A stretch of DNA of 64,000 nucleotides from Physella acuta (GCF_028476545.1 NW_026733209.1:1-64000), one strand, 5' to 3'; numbered from the stretch's first letter, positions 42,914 to 55,637 are shown. The notes: a model not told the origin generated them from the letters alone. A program made the numbers and translations.

Positions 42914-43393
42914 TTGAGCGAAAACTCGATCTACTTACGCCGAGTATTGTATATCGTTGCCATGGTTACTGACCTGGAAATTCGATTGTTTCATTCAAGT
43001 GTATCTAATAAAAATTTACAGAATATCGACCAAAAAAATATGGCTGTTAAATTTTTCATGAACTTTTGCAACTTTTTTTGGTTTCGCCAGCGTTTGTGTG
43101 TTTTCCTGGCAACATTTGAAGACGTTAAATCATTTGGTCGCTCCGGATTTGGGCGTGTGATCAAAGTTTGTCAACAGAAACATCTCTGGTCGTCGCCGGG
43201 TTTCTGGTCGGTTAGAGAAACCTTAGAACAGACTTGTTCTTTTGTCTTACATCCGACTGAGTGCTGTACTTTGGGTATTTTTAGCCGAGGTCTTGGAGTT
43301 AGTTCCGGGTTCTTTGAATCAAGAATTATAAATGAGGTTTTGTATAGTAGATTACGATTTTGGATTGAAAAAAAAAGATTTGAGTTTGATTAA
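42914..43393 (+). CDS. Unrecognised 159-residue open frame
   Basis: MSENSIYLRRVLYIVAMVTDLEIRLF... ending WIEKKRFEFD. No family recognised, no signal peptide, and composition close to random AT-rich sequence. It lies outside the tandem arrays, which is the only reason to record it. Probably not coding. Confidence 0.12.
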   Translation: MSENSIYLRRVLYIVAMVTDLEIRLFHSSVSNKNLQNIDQKNMAVKFFMNFCNFFWFRQRLCVFLATFEDVKSFGRSGFGRVIKVCQQKHLWSSPGFWSVRETLEQTCSFVLHPTECCTLGIFSRGLGVSSGFFESRIINEVLYSRLRFWIEKKRFEFD

Positions 43394-43765
43394 AAAAAAC
43401 CCTAAGAATATTTCAGTATTAAAAAAATAGTCTTGATATTAATGTAACAATAGATGCCGCCCATGGCCAACTGATACATGCCCCCCCCCCCCCACCCCCT
43501 CTTGATTAGCCAGGCATATGTTAAACTCCAACGATGATGCTTTGTAATAAATATATGTATACGTACATTGACGTGATGCTGGCTAGACAAGGCTGACCCA
43601 GCTTTTTTAAAGAGTTCGGTAAAGTGTCGTGTATGGTGTTATGTAACGTCTTATATAAAGTGTCGTGTCATATAAGATGTTATGTATGTTGTCATTTGAT
43701 ACAACGTGGTGTCGGATAAGGTGTCTGGTGAGATGTCATGTCATGTGTTGAACGACGAGTACTGT

Positions 43766-44405
43766 AAGGTGTCATGAAAAGTGTGTTACAAACTGTCGTG
43801 TTAAATGGGGTGTTAGGTGTCATGCAATGTGTCATTAAAAGTATGTTACAAACTGTCGTGTTAAATGGGATGCAAGGTGTCACCTTAAGGTGTCATGCAA
43901 GGTGTCATATACGTTATAATGTAAGGTGTCATGAAAAGTGTGTTACAAACTGTCGTGTTAAATGGGGTGTTAGGTGTCATGCAAGGTGTCATTAAAAGTA
44001 TGTTACAAACTGTCGTGTTAAATGGGATGCAAGGTGTCACCTTAAGGTGTCATGCAAGGTGTCATATACGTTATAATGTAAGGTGTCATGAAAAGTGTGT
44101 TACAAGCTGTCGTGTTAAATGGGGTGTTAGGTGTCATGCAAGGTGTCATTAAAAGTATGTTACAAACTGTCGTGTTAAATAGGATGCAAGGTGTCACCTT
44201 AAGGTGTCATGCAAGGTGTCATATACGTTATAATGTAAGGTGTCATGAAAAGTGTGTTACAAACTGTCGTGTTAAATGGGGTGTTAGGTGTCATGCAAGG
44301 TGTCATTAAAAGTATGTTACAAACTGTCGTGTTAAATGGGATGCAAGGTGTCACCTTAAGGTGTCATGCAAGGTGTCATATACGTTATAATGTAAGGTGT
44401 CATTA
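43766..44405. repeat. 157-bp higher-order tandem repeat
   Basis: Four near-identical 157-base units begin at about 43767, 43924, 44081 and 44238. Each is itself made of shorter variants of aaggtgtcatg and gttacaaactgtcgtgttaaatgg. Confidence 0.96.
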
Positions 44406-44690
44406 AAAGGGTGTTACAAACTGTCGTGTTAAATGGGATGTTAGGTTTCACCTTAAGGTGTCATGTAAGGTGTCATATAAAGTGTCATATAAGGTGTCAT
44501 ATAAGGTGTCATGTAAGGTGTCATGTAAGGTTTTTTAAAAGGTGTCATCTTAAGTGTCACACAAGGTGTCATGTTAGGTGTCATGTTAGGTGTCATGTAA
44601 GGTGTCATATAAGGTGTCATTTAAGGTGTCATATACGATGTCATGTAAGGTGTCGTACGAGGTGTTATTTAAGGTGTCATGTTACATATG
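44406..44690. repeat. 13-bp repeat AGGTGTCATGTAA
   Basis: About 20 diverged short copies of the base motif found inside the 157-bp unit; plausibly the ancestral array. Confidence 0.9.
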
Positions 44691-45007
44691 TAAACTAACA
44701 TTCAATATATCATATAAGTCATGTATACGTTGTAATTGAAATAGTTATGTATGTACACTTTGATTGAGTAAACACCCAGTCATTCTCTGCTCACCTTACT
44801 ACAACAAGACTAGGGACTATGTGCATTCAAACACCAGACTTTAATTAGACGGTCAATAAAAATCTAATTAGCCTTTTGTTTATTTTCTATTTATATCGCA
44901 AGCTCGCCGAGTGCATAAAATCAATCACGCTCGTTATTTTCAATCTTGAGGTAGTGACGTCGTCGCGATAGACATGTCTGACTTCCTGTTTACTTAATTA
45001 TCTCTCA

Positions 45008-45230
45008 AATACATACATACATACATACATACATACATACATACATACATACATACATACATACATACATAAATGTACACACACACACATAGATACATGC
45101 ACACACACACATACATACATGCACACACACATACATACATGCACACACACATATGTACATGCACACACATATCTACATGCACACACACACACATATACAT
45201 ACGCACACACACACATATACATGCACACAC
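45008..45230. repeat. (ATAC)n followed by (CA)n-rich repeats
   Basis: About 16 atac units, then acacacacatacatacatgc units of about 25 bases. Confidence 0.93.
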
Positions 45231-45504
45231 TCAGTGTGACGTCTGGAGTTTTAATTACTTGTCAACCAAGTTTATTTAAAGCTTGGTTGAAGAAAGATAA
45301 TTTTTAAAAATTAGTTTTCTTGTTTGGATTGAAAAAAAAAGATAATTGACAGATAATTGACAAAAAGTTTGTTTTCTTGTTTGACCTAAGGTGTAATAAT
45401 CTGACACCTTCTGATATCCCGAATGTTTCATTGGTTGAAACATTTGTAAATTGTTCAAGCGGGTAGGTGGGTGAGGGTTAATTAACGCATAATTAAAAGT
45501 AATC

Positions 45505-45570
45505 CAGCTCGGATGTGTAGCTAACTCACGTTAAAAAAAGTAAAGACGGCTGGGCATAATGCTGACCATT
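45505..45570 (+). repeat. SINE family A fragment
   Basis: ccagctcggatgtgtagctaactcacgtt, aaagtaaagacggctgggc and atgctgacca match the family core. Confidence 0.6.
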
Positions 45571-45965
45571 TGTGTCTTATTTTCCATGACTTTTTTCCGT
45601 GTGACTTTTTGTTGCCCACTCCTTAATCCAACCGAGTACTTAAACCTATTTCTCTATCATGACAGCAATTTCCGTCTTTCTTCGCCCACCGAAGTACATC
45701 TCTGCCAGCCTACGTCATCGGATTACGTCAGGGCGGTTTCCCGTCGACCATTGCGGCTGCCGACTTGTCGTTTGCTCGCTACTTCCGCTAACAGAAATCA
45801 TTTTGTTGACGTTTGTTTGATCGCACTGTTCGTTGGTCTTAAAATATGGCCACCTTGTCCTAGCGGCTTTAGCATTGACCCTTTGTTGAACTCAGTGGTG
45901 TCAAATTACGACAACGTACTAAGGACAAACAATCGCGTCTATTCACCCCATCGCTTCTATTGTAC

Positions 45966-46292
<327 letters not shown>

Positions 46293-46654
46293 TATACACT
46301 TATCTTATATGTATGCTTATGAATTTACCACAGTGTCAACAATTTCTATGTGGCTAATTTATTAGTGACTCATTCGTTTAAAGCTTGTGTACGTATTGTA
46401 AGAAATTTTTATTTTGCGTTAAAATATCACAAAAATAGATACAAATATATTAAAATATTCTTTCATTCTTAACAGAAAAAAAAGAATATCATAGAAAATG
46501 CCAATAAATACTACAGGTATTAACACTCAAACAAAAATGGAATATAGTACTGGAAGTTGCGCCCGTACGAGATGCAATTAGCAACGTCGGATAAAGAGGA
46601 CATATGCATTTACTGTACAGCATGGTATAATTTATTATGGGCGTGCGGTATGGT

Positions 46655-46851
46655 CAGTGTTTCTCGCAGACGTTTTTCTCCGGGGGGGGGGGGGGGGGGA
46701 GTCAACATTTTTTCGGGGTTGGGGGGCGGAAACTAGTAAAAGTGTATAATTGCTATGTAAAATCCATCTCTCTCGGGGGATGGGGGGGGGGGGGGGCTGT
46801 GGACTTTGTTCCGCCCCCCCCCCCCCGAAGAGATGCCTGGAAGAAACTCTG
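46655..46851. mobile_element. Poly-C hAT-like MITE, copy g (exact 8-bp duplication)
   Basis: CAGTGTTTCTCGCAGACG at left, CCTGGAAGAAACTCTG at right. The exact duplication GGTATGGT lies at 46647-46654 and 46852-46859. Contains the actagtaaaagtgtata core between G and C runs. Confidence 0.9.
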
Positions 46852-47151
46852 GGTATGGTTAAATGAATATTTGAAACGTTTATAAACACTTGAAACAACA
46901 TATAGATACAAAAAATAAATAAAGTGCCCCTATTTCTCGGAAAGTCACTTATTCAGATTATTCCTATGCATTGAACACTGTATATAGATTATAGTTCTGT
47001 TGTGAAGTTTAAATACACATGTATGTGCTTGAACATAATATGCGTGACTGAAGTCACGTTTATTAAGCCCGTACACGTATATTTCTCCACTAGCGCTTTT
47101 ATGTGTATCACCCGCTGAGCAGATAGGTAAAAGTGTGTCGTACAAACGACA

Positions 47152-47320
47152 CGTCACTTTATAAAAACGTCACTTTATAAAACGTCACTTTATAAAACGT
47201 CACTTTATGAAACGTCACTTTATGAAACGTCCCTTTATGAAACGTCCCTTTATGAAACGTCCCTTTATGAAACGTCCCTTTATGAAACGTCCCTTTATGA
47301 AACGTCACTTTATGAAACGT
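47152..47320. repeat. 15-bp minisatellite AAACGTCACTTTATG
   Basis: About 11 copies, with a central block in which CACT is replaced by CCCT. Confidence 0.95.
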
Positions 47321-47367
47321 CTCTAGTTAAAAAAACTACAACAGATAAAAGTTAGTTCGGCTTGTTG

Positions 47368-47585
47368 TTCACTGGTGTTTCTTTCAGACTTTTTTCTCCG
47401 GGGAGGTACTTGAAACTTTTGGGGATGGGGGATGGGGTGGGGGGAAAACGGACTAAATTTTCCTGGAGGGCGGGGGACACTGGTTAAAGTACATATTATC
47501 TAAATAAATTATATTTCGTTTGGGGGGGGGGGGGGGGGAGGGGTAGACATGTTTCTGGGGGGGGGGAGGCCTGAAAGAAACATTG
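47368..47585. mobile_element. Poly-C hAT-like MITE, copy h
   Basis: ggtgtttctttcagacttttttctccgg at left and ggcctgaaagaaacattg at right, with the actggttaaagtacat core. No target duplication recognised. Confidence 0.7.
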
Positions 47586-48664
47586 TATATGGCCTGCTGC
47601 AAATTTCACATCCCTCATCTAGTTAACGAGATAACGATCATAATTTAACTTCAATCAACGTGGGAATACCCTAACTCAGATCTTTGCTTAGATATGCGGA
47701 ATTTAAATGACCGCGATTAAATAAAAGTCATCGATTTTTTAAAAATGATGAATTTGTTTTTAATCTATTTTTAGCTCTACGTGTTTATCTTATCCATACG
47801 GTAGACATAAAAATTCAGACCTTGATTATATACTGTAGTGGGTTAATACAGCTGAGGCGTTGTTTTTACATGTATTAAAAAATCAAGAGAAAAAAACCTG
47901 ATTTATTTTTACAGGAGATTTCTATACAATAGGTTCGCTGTGTTTTTTTTTAATTCGTTATAATCTTTTTAGACATTTTAATTACGCTTTAAGAATGAAA
48001 CATTTTCGTTTTTTTTTTTAAATTTTATTTCGAACTTCAGTCTAATTTTTTTTTATCTGAGCTATCTTAAATGTCCTTATCGTAGTTATAGAGTACCATC
48101 TTGAAGATGTCCTTACCTCAGAGAGGACAATCTTGAATAGCCCTTGTTTCGCTTCACCCTCGATATGGTGAATCTAAAACAATGGCCGCGCTTTATATCA
48201 GCTAGCACAGTGGATTGTCTCTTTGCGAGACGGATTCATTAACATAATTAATTAGGTTTAACGCCTTGTCAGTTTAATCCAAACTTTAGTGTACTGCCAA
48301 AGCTACTGAAAATCTTAACCGTTTAAATCTGAATATAAACTCGCTTTGATTTTGAATTATTTCGTAATTTTGGACACAGTTTTACTACTACTTGTAAGTA
48401 AATTTGATGTTACTTAGTTTTGATTTCTTGATGTACATAAACTAATCCATAAGTATGAGATATGATTGCATATAATTGGGCTTAATCGAAAACTTTTGCT
48501 TTTTGTGCCTAATAGCTGTGTAATTTTAGTGAACAATTTTATCCTAAAAAAGTAAACAGTACATTTAAGAGATGCCTGGTTTAAAAAAAAAAAACTGGAC
48601 GAAGAGACATTGGGGCTGATTCTACACATCTGTGCATGTTTACATATTTACATCTATGGCTTTG

Positions 48665-48667
<3 letters not shown>

Positions 48668-48745
<78 letters not shown>
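48668..48745. repeat. (AT)n microsatellite
   Basis: About 75 bases of AT. Confidence 0.96.
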
Positions 48746-49197
48746 GAATGAAAATTTTTCTACTCCCTACCTCCCCATTCCATAATAAAGCTCTGCCTAC
48801 TCCGCTGTCTTTCATTATAAACATTTCTGTCATAAAATTCATCTCTTTACCCCTAGAGTGCCGTGTAAATATTGGATACCTGGACGTATTTTCAAGACGA
48901 CTGGGGCGTAACTTACATAACGTGTTTGAATAGTGTTAAAATATGTACACCTCTCGCTTACATGACGCTTTGTTTTGTTATTTTAATACACCACTTGACC
49001 CCAGACAAGTAAATTATATACTTGAGATTTGACCTTTGGTTTTGCTGGATATACATAAAGACAGTTGTATTTGCTGGAGTTGGGATGGGTAAACTTTACA
49101 GATAGGTAAACTTACTCTTTTCTTACAAATAGTCTGTTAGACTGCGATGAATGTATTACTTGTGGTGTGTTCATCATAAAAAAACACTGAAACTAAT

Positions 49198-49272
<75 letters not shown>
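49198..49272. repeat. (AT)n microsatellite
   Basis: About 74 bases of AT, roughly 0.6 kb upstream of the predicted STEAP leader exon. Confidence 0.96.
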
Positions 49273-49275
<3 letters not shown>

Positions 49276-49846
49276 GATGTGTGTTGGTTGTGTTCTTAAA
49301 GTTTGTTAGTGGTTATAATCTTTAATATATTAGTGATTGTTGTGTGCTGATTGTGTTATAACAGTTTGTGGTTATACTTATATTGATCTTTACGATAGTA
49401 GTGATTTTTGTATGCTGATTTTGTTAATACAGTTTGTGAGTTATTATAATTATACTGATCCTTATGATAGTAGAGATAATTATTAGAATTATTCATGTTT
49501 CTCTGGTTGGACTTTACTCCAGCTTAGGTAATTCTGTGACCAGCTGTTATAGCCCCTACCAACCCATCACTCATATGATGCGGGTGTTTACCTTTATTGT
49601 TGGTTTTAAATGCTAATAATGTGTTTTGTATTATTCATTAACAAAGAGTTTGTGCATCGTCAGGTTTGGCGGATGATGTGAACGAAAAAATAACGCGCCT
49701 TTTTACAGATTGGTGTGTACTTAAGGAATTATTTAAACAATTTTTTTTATTAAAATGTTATTTGAAATATAACATTGTTTAGTGTTTAAAAATATATTAT
49801 ATACTTTTATTAAGTTAGTGATTTAATTTTATTTCTTTATTCACAG

Positions 49847-50022
49847 ATGTGCTAGCAGTTAAAAACCCTGACTGTCGTACATGCAACCAGCTGTTTTTGT
49901 TATTCCAAGATGTAGAATAAGATGTGTGTATAGTTAAAAGAAAAGAAGTTAAATTAGGTGCCAAATATCCTTGTTTTTAAAATCAAAGAACCAAATTGTG
50001 ATATACACGTAGATAAATCAAG
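49847..50022 (+). other. Predicted 5'UTR start of the STEAP coding exon
   Basis: A pyrimidine-rich acceptor (ttatttctttattcacag) ends at 49846, suggesting that the exon with the start codon begins here and that an untranslated first exon lies upstream. The first triplets would be ATG TGC TAG, a two-codon upstream frame. Confidence 0.4.
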
Positions 50023-52576
50023 ATGGCGGACGAGACTTTAGTACCACTAATGTGTAATACAACGAGGTCAAAGTTGAGGAACGGAAAACCTGTTGTCGGT
50101 ATTATCGGCACCGGAAATTTCGCCATAGCCCTGACCAAACGTCTCACGATGACCGGATATGAAGTGGTCATCGGCAGCAGACGACCGGAGGCCAGGAAAG
50201 ACAATCTTCTATTCACCAGGGACTGCCTGTGTGGGGTCGAGCTGACTTCCGTGTCCGAATGCATCCGGAAATGCGAGGTCATATTCGTGGCCATCCACAT
50301 GGAGGACTTCAAATTTACACTCCAGCCTTTCGCTGACGCCACGACGGGTAAGATTATCATCGACGTGTCTAACCGCGAGTTCCGGTACGCCGCCCACTCC
50401 AACGCCGAACACCTGGCCACCGTGTTACCCAACGCCCAAGTCGTCAAGGGCTTTAACTCTATATCCGCCTACACCATGGAATCTTTCGGGGAAGCCGGCG
50501 GCAACCATAAAGTTTTCATCGCCAGCGATCACCCCACGGCCAGAGCGAAGGTCGGAGACATTGCAAAAAATATGGGCTTCCGCGTCGTCGATGTGGGCGG
50601 GCTTAAGTCTGCCAGATTTTTGGAGGAGTTTGTTCTCAAGGTGTTTTCACACTGGAAGGTGCCGATTTTCTTGACGTTCGGCATCTTCAACCTGTGGTCG
50701 CTGTATATTGTGTATATCTACTTCATAGAGGCATCGGAGTTCAGCTGGGAGCAGATTTTCTTGAAAGTGCTGAACAAGCCTCTGTGTATGACCGCGATAA
50801 CCGTGCTAGCGCTTACATATCTACCAGGTAATGATACAGGCATTTTTCATGATTAAAAAGGTGTTTTTAGAAAACATTTAACTGTAAAGATTTACAATAT
50901 AAAAGACGTAAAAAAACGTCCCCTAAATTTTAAGTGGTCGAGTCGGTTAAGCTCATGGTTGCTAAACTGAAAAGCCTCGAGTTCTAACCCTTGGGCTGAT
51001 GAGGCTCGTTAACTGGGGACAGCCACTCTTCTAGTCAAACAACTGCTGCCTTGTAGTTTGTTCTTGGTTGGACAAAGGCTATGGAAGCAAATTCAAAAAA
51101 GAAAAGCAGGCTGAAATCGGAGTCAATGGCCTCAATGGCGCATAACCAGTTGACACGTATCCTTAATTGTGTTGGAGGGGGATCCCTTCCAACACAAAAA
51201 TTAAGAACGAAGAAGAAGAAGAGAAGAAAAGTTAAGATTTGAACAGTGTACATCAGTGGTTTTTAAGCTTTTTGAAGGTACCGAACCCCACCCGTTTCAT
51301 ATGCGCATTCCCCGAAACCTTAATAGTTCTATCATCTGTATTGACAAAACCTGATTCAACACAATGCGCACCTGTCTTTATATCCCATGATCTAAGCTAC
51401 GAATTAAATTCACCCACGCTTACCGTGAAATATTGGATTTATGTGTCCCACATTAAAAATACCTTTTTATGTTCTTTTTTTTTGGAGAGGAATTTTTATC
51501 AATATTCCAGCGGTACCCTCTAATGGAAGGTAACGTTTTCCCCAATTATCCCAGGTATCTTGTTAAAGACTAGAAAAGAATTGAAATCAGAGTTACTGTA
51601 GTCTGTATTTTAATGTCTTACACGTCTATAATTTTATCTGGCGACGCGGAATATGTCTTAGTCTCTTATAGCTGTCGATGAATGTTGTTTTAGGTTATGT
51701 GCGTGATATTTTAACATTTGTTTTTTTAAAGATCAGTGATATTTGAACAATTATTTTTTTACAGGTCAAATAGCTTCAGTGCTGCAGGTGTACAACGGCA
51801 CCAAACACAAACGGTTTCCGCGCCTCTTGGACACCTGGCTCCAGAGCCGGAAACAGTTCGGTCTGATCAGCTTCCTGCTCGTGACCATCCACGCCATCGC
51901 CTCCACCCTGATGATGTCGCCCACCTACTACAGCTCGTGGTACCACAGGGTCACCGTGACCCTCCCGGCCAACTCGACCTTGACCTCGGACCTGATCCTC
52001 TCCGGCAGCAAAGCCTGGATGGTCTGGAAGGGGGAAGCGGCCTGCCTGGTTGGGATCACGGCTTTTGTGCTGATGGCCGTCATCGCCGTCACGTCCATCC
52101 CTTCTGTCGGGGAGTCCCTCAACTGGTCAGAATGGAGGTGCGTCCACTCCAAACTGAGCTTCGCCATGCTGGTCCTCTCCGTGGGTCACGTCTGCATTAT
52201 GGGGGCCCCGGGCTGGGTTAAATCCGGACCATGGAAAAGTTTCCGTTCTATAACCTGCCTGAGTATATTACTTCCCCTTCTAGTCATACTCCTTCGATTA
52301 ATCTTCAGTTGTCCCCCTTTGAGTGGGTACCTTCGGAAAATCCGCCGGGGCTGGGAGAGGGTGAGTGAGGGTGACCTCCCTGCAGTGGTGACTCGGGCGG
52401 AGAACAGCATCACCACGGTTCATGATTTCAATGAAAAGATGGCCAACGGGTACGACGGCATCCAGCTGGATCGGTCTTGTTGCTGCGACAACAGCGTCGG
52501 TAACCCACAGGGCGAGGTCAAGGTCACCAAGCCGTCCACGTCCGTCAATGCCCAGTGTGAGTGCTCTGCTGTGTGA
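50023..52576 (+). CDS. STEAP-family metalloreductase, two coding exons
   Basis: Membrane ferric/cupric reductase passing electrons from NADPH through flavin and one heme across endosomal or plasma membranes. Coding exons 50023-50827 and 51765-52576 join at CTACCAG|GTAATG ... TTTTACAG|GT (phase 1), restoring YLPGQIASVLQVYNGTK; total 538 residues. The cytosolic N-terminal oxidoreductase domain has GIIGTGNFA (26-34) and GSRRPE (51-56), which would bind NADPH. The transmembrane part begins near 212 and carries HAIAS (His311) and GHVCIMG (His410), the expected heme ligands; SIPSVGESLNWSEW precedes the latter. The C-terminal cytosolic tail of about 90 residues ends in a Cys-rich CCCDNSV...CECSAV stretch and is longer than in human STEAP2-4. 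Start chosen at aagATGGCGG. STEAP2, 3 and 4 cannot be told apart here. Confidence 0.95.
50929..51226 (+). repeat. SINE family B, full copy in the STEAP intron
   Basis: tRNA-like head ggtcgagtcggttaagctc ... ctcgagttctaaccc, then the body and a gaacgaagaagaagaag tail. The head resembles A and B box spacing of a tRNA, so a Pol III SINE. Confidence 0.78.
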
Positions 52577-52589
52577 GATTCGTAGGGTG

Positions 52590-53640
52590 GAACTTGTCGT
52601 ATTACAGAACTTGTCATTTTATGGAAGTGTAATAATAAGGCAGTGTAATTTTATCCAACTTGTCATTTTACTGAAGAGTGACTTTATGTCTCTTGTTAAT
52701 TTATGGAAGTGTAACGTTATGGAGCTTGTCAATTTATGAAAGTGTACTTTTATAGAACTTGTCACGTTATGGAAGTGTAATTTATGGAACTTGTCACGTA
52801 TTTGCCACGTATTTAAAGACGTGTTATTGTAAAGACGTGTAATTTTATCAAACTTGTCATTATCTGAAGAGTAACTTTATGTATCTTGTCAATTTATGGA
52901 AGTGTAACTTTATGTAACTTGTCAATTTATGAAAGTGTAATTTTATGGAGCTTGTCATGTTATGGAAGTGTAATTTATGGAACTTGTTGCTTTACAGACG
53001 TTTTTAAAGACGTGTTATTCTAAGGACGTGTAATTTTACCGAACTTGTCATTTTCTGAAGAGTAACTCTATGTGTCTTGTTAATTTATGGAAGTATAACT
53101 TTATGGAATATATCAATTTATGGAAGTATAACTTTATGGAATATGTCAATTTATGAAAGTGTAATCTTATGGAACTTATCATTTAATGTAAGTGTAATTT
53201 TATGGAACTTGTCATTTTACAGAAGTATTATTGTAAGGACGTGTAATTTTATCGAACTTGCCATTTTATGGAAGTGTAATTTTATAGAACTTGTTAATAT
53301 ATGAAAGTGTAGTTTTATAGAACTTGTCAATATGTGAAAGTGTAGTTTTAAGGGCTTGTTATTTTATGGAATTTTTTTTTAGGAAGTTGTCATATTATGG
53401 AAGTGTCTCTTATGGAAATTTGAATTTTAAGAAACTAATTTCATACAACTTGTCATTTTATGGAAATGTAATTTTATGAAAATTTTAATTTTATGAAACT
53501 TGCTTTTTCATACAACTTGTCATTTTATGGAAATGTAATTTTATGAAAATTTTAATCTTATGAAACTTGCTTTTTCATACAACTTGTCGTTTTATGGAAC
53601 TCGTCATTTTGAGAAAGCTGCCATTTTGTTGAATTTGTTT
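52590..53640. repeat. Degenerate tandem repeat TTATGGAACTTGTCATTTTATGGAAGTGTAA
   Basis: About thirty diverged units of roughly 30-36 bases start directly after the STEAP stop codon, so the 3'UTR probably runs through them. I saw no clear AATAAA signal within the first few hundred bases. Confidence 0.88.
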
Positions 53641-53869
53641 AACTGAATTTTGACCATTTATAAAACTTGATACTTCTCTGTGGAACGTGTCTCTTTGTCA
53701 CACTGAATTTTTCCTGTTGGTCTTTGTGACTATTGTTAGGCCGAGCGTTGCGTTAGCGTGCATTTTTTCATTCATTACAATGTTATTAAAAACACAAAGT
53801 GATATGTTTTATGCATTAGTTGTGTTTTACCCATCAAGGGTAGAAACCGTGCGCGAAATGTATAGTGTC

Positions 53870-54065
53870 AGAAGCATAAAGGGAAGCAACCTATGTATAA
53901 ACTGTCATGTGACTACGACATAAAGGGAAGCAACCTATATATAAATGTGACTACGACATAAAGGGAACCTATGTATAAACTGTATTGTGAAAGATTAAAG
54001 GAAGCAACCTATTTATAAACCGTCGTGTGACTGAAACATTAAGGGAGGAAAACTATGTATAAACT
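53870..54065. repeat. Tandem repeat AAGGGAAGCAACCTATGTATAAACTGT
   Basis: Four to five diverged units of about 40-45 bases. Confidence 0.8.
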
Positions 54066-54164
54066 ATAAGGATCGTCTTTTATCTCTTTAACGAGATAAA
54101 TGGCCCGTAGAGGGAGAGATACAGCGGGCGCTAGGTTAATAGTGGTCTTTTTCTCTAAACCGAA

Positions 54165-54610
54165 ACCAAAAGCTTAACACTTCACCTCAACCTCAAATTT
54201 AACAGGAAACGAAAACTGTCTTTGAAAACGGATTTTTATCAAGATTTGTGAGTTTAACCTAATCTGGAAATTTAGCTGGACACGGAACCATAACAGTTAC
54301 GAAATTTAACCGAAACCGAATTTTATTTGGAACATGCATTTTAACTGATTTCGGTCATTGACCCGGAAATACAAATTTAGCTGGAAAATATATTAAAAAT
54401 TAAACGGATATGTGACTTTAACCGGAAACGGACATTTTAACAGGTAACGAAATTTAAGTGAAAACGGAACTTAATCCGGAGACGGAAATATTGCTCAAAA
54501 TGGAATTTAACCGCAACCTAAAAAATAAACTGAAATTGGAACCTTATTTGGTACAAAATTGAACTGGAAAAGGAACTTTATTCAGGAACTGTATTTTAAA
54601 TTGAACCGGA
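54165..54610. repeat. Degenerate repeat TTTAACCGGAAACGGAA
   Basis: Words such as aaccggaaacggaa and tttaaccg recur about every 20-30 bases; an old array. Confidence 0.65.
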
Positions 54611-54754
54611 AATGATTCTGAAATGAAACAACTTATAACCCTAGCCTTAACCGAAATACTAATACTAACCCTTACTATATATTTTGCTTTTCCGGTATTT
54701 TTGTGTATATCTTCATACATTTGCCCCTAAGGTCACCCATGACAAATGTCGCAT

Positions 54755-54915
54755 TCATAGTTTTTTCATGCGTCTCTTCTGCCCCCCCCCCCTACCAAAA
54801 GAACGTCTACTGCGCCAAACCAACGTAATAGAATTGATGTAGAAAATATAATCGTTTACCGTACCCAGTACACCCCCCCCCCCAATATAAAAAATTAGTC
54901 GGCTATCCTCTAAAA
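54755..54915. mobile_element. Poly-C hAT-like MITE, copy i (decayed)
   Basis: catgcgtctcttctg, poly-C, agaacgtctac, aatagaattgatgtagaaaatata, poly-C and aattagtc follow the family order. Confidence 0.6.
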
Positions 54916-54997
54916 AACACAGGTCGCATACATACTAAAGCTAGACCATACATCTACTATTTTATGCTCTCCTTGTTGGGCCACTAAACCTCAATCA

Positions 54998-55172
54998 TGC
55001 AGACTGTGTTTTTTACCGCCGGGTAGGCGGGGGGGGGGGGGGGGGAGGTCGATGTAAATTTTCGGCGTTGGACGGACTAACTTTTCCGTAATATATTTAT
55101 TCTGTAAAAATTATAACTTCTTCGTGTGTGTGGGGGGGGGGGGGGGGGGGGGGAATGAGCGGTAGACGATCT
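54998..55172. mobile_element. Poly-C hAT-like MITE, copy j (decayed)
   Basis: cagactgtgttttttaccgccgg, G run, aaattttcggcg, G run and gagcggtagacgatc follow the family in inverse order. Confidence 0.5.
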
Positions 55173-55379
55173 ACGGGTCCTAATAAGTTTATTATTTATG
55201 TATTTTGCTACTAAATATTTATATAACATTCTGAAATAAAAGCGTGTTTTAGGATATAATAAATCTAAAATTTCATAATTTAAAAGGCTGCTATTATTAT
55301 AATTCAGGTTTTTTTAAGAGCTTTAAAGCTGCTATGTTTATTAATTATTTTTTTTATCACCGCTTAAAACCTCATTTTT

Positions 55380-55616
55380 AAAATTCAAAAATACTTGAGG
55401 TTAGGGGTGAGGGTTGATTTATATTTTTGTTTAAGTTCACGTCTTAGGTTATTCTATTTACGCTTTTTTTTCTGTTTGCGATTTTTCTGTTTGTGCTTAT
55501 TTCTGTTTGCGCTTTTTTCCGTTGACAATTTTTTTTTGCGCTTTTTCACGTTGCGCATCTTTCTGGGAACCATTTTTCACAGTGCCTTTGCAGTGCCTTG
55601 CCGGGCTGACTATAGT
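55380..55616 (+). mobile_element. Possible diverged Helitron 3' end
   Basis: T-rich gttt/gcg sequence followed by tttttcacagtgcc...gcagtgccttgccgggctgactatag resembles the ends of the Helitrons at 7.5-9.6 kb. The 5' end was not found. Confidence 0.4.
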
Positions 55617-55619
55617 AGG

Positions 55620-55637
55620 CCATATATATATCTGTAT

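Noticed and set aside
45559-45965. Open frame of about 134 codons before an AT array
   Set aside because: No recognised domain, starts near a SINE fragment, and stays open mainly because it runs into the AT array.
50209-50412. Minus-strand frames opposite both STEAP exons
   Set aside because: Antisense shadows of a well-supported gene with typical codon bias.
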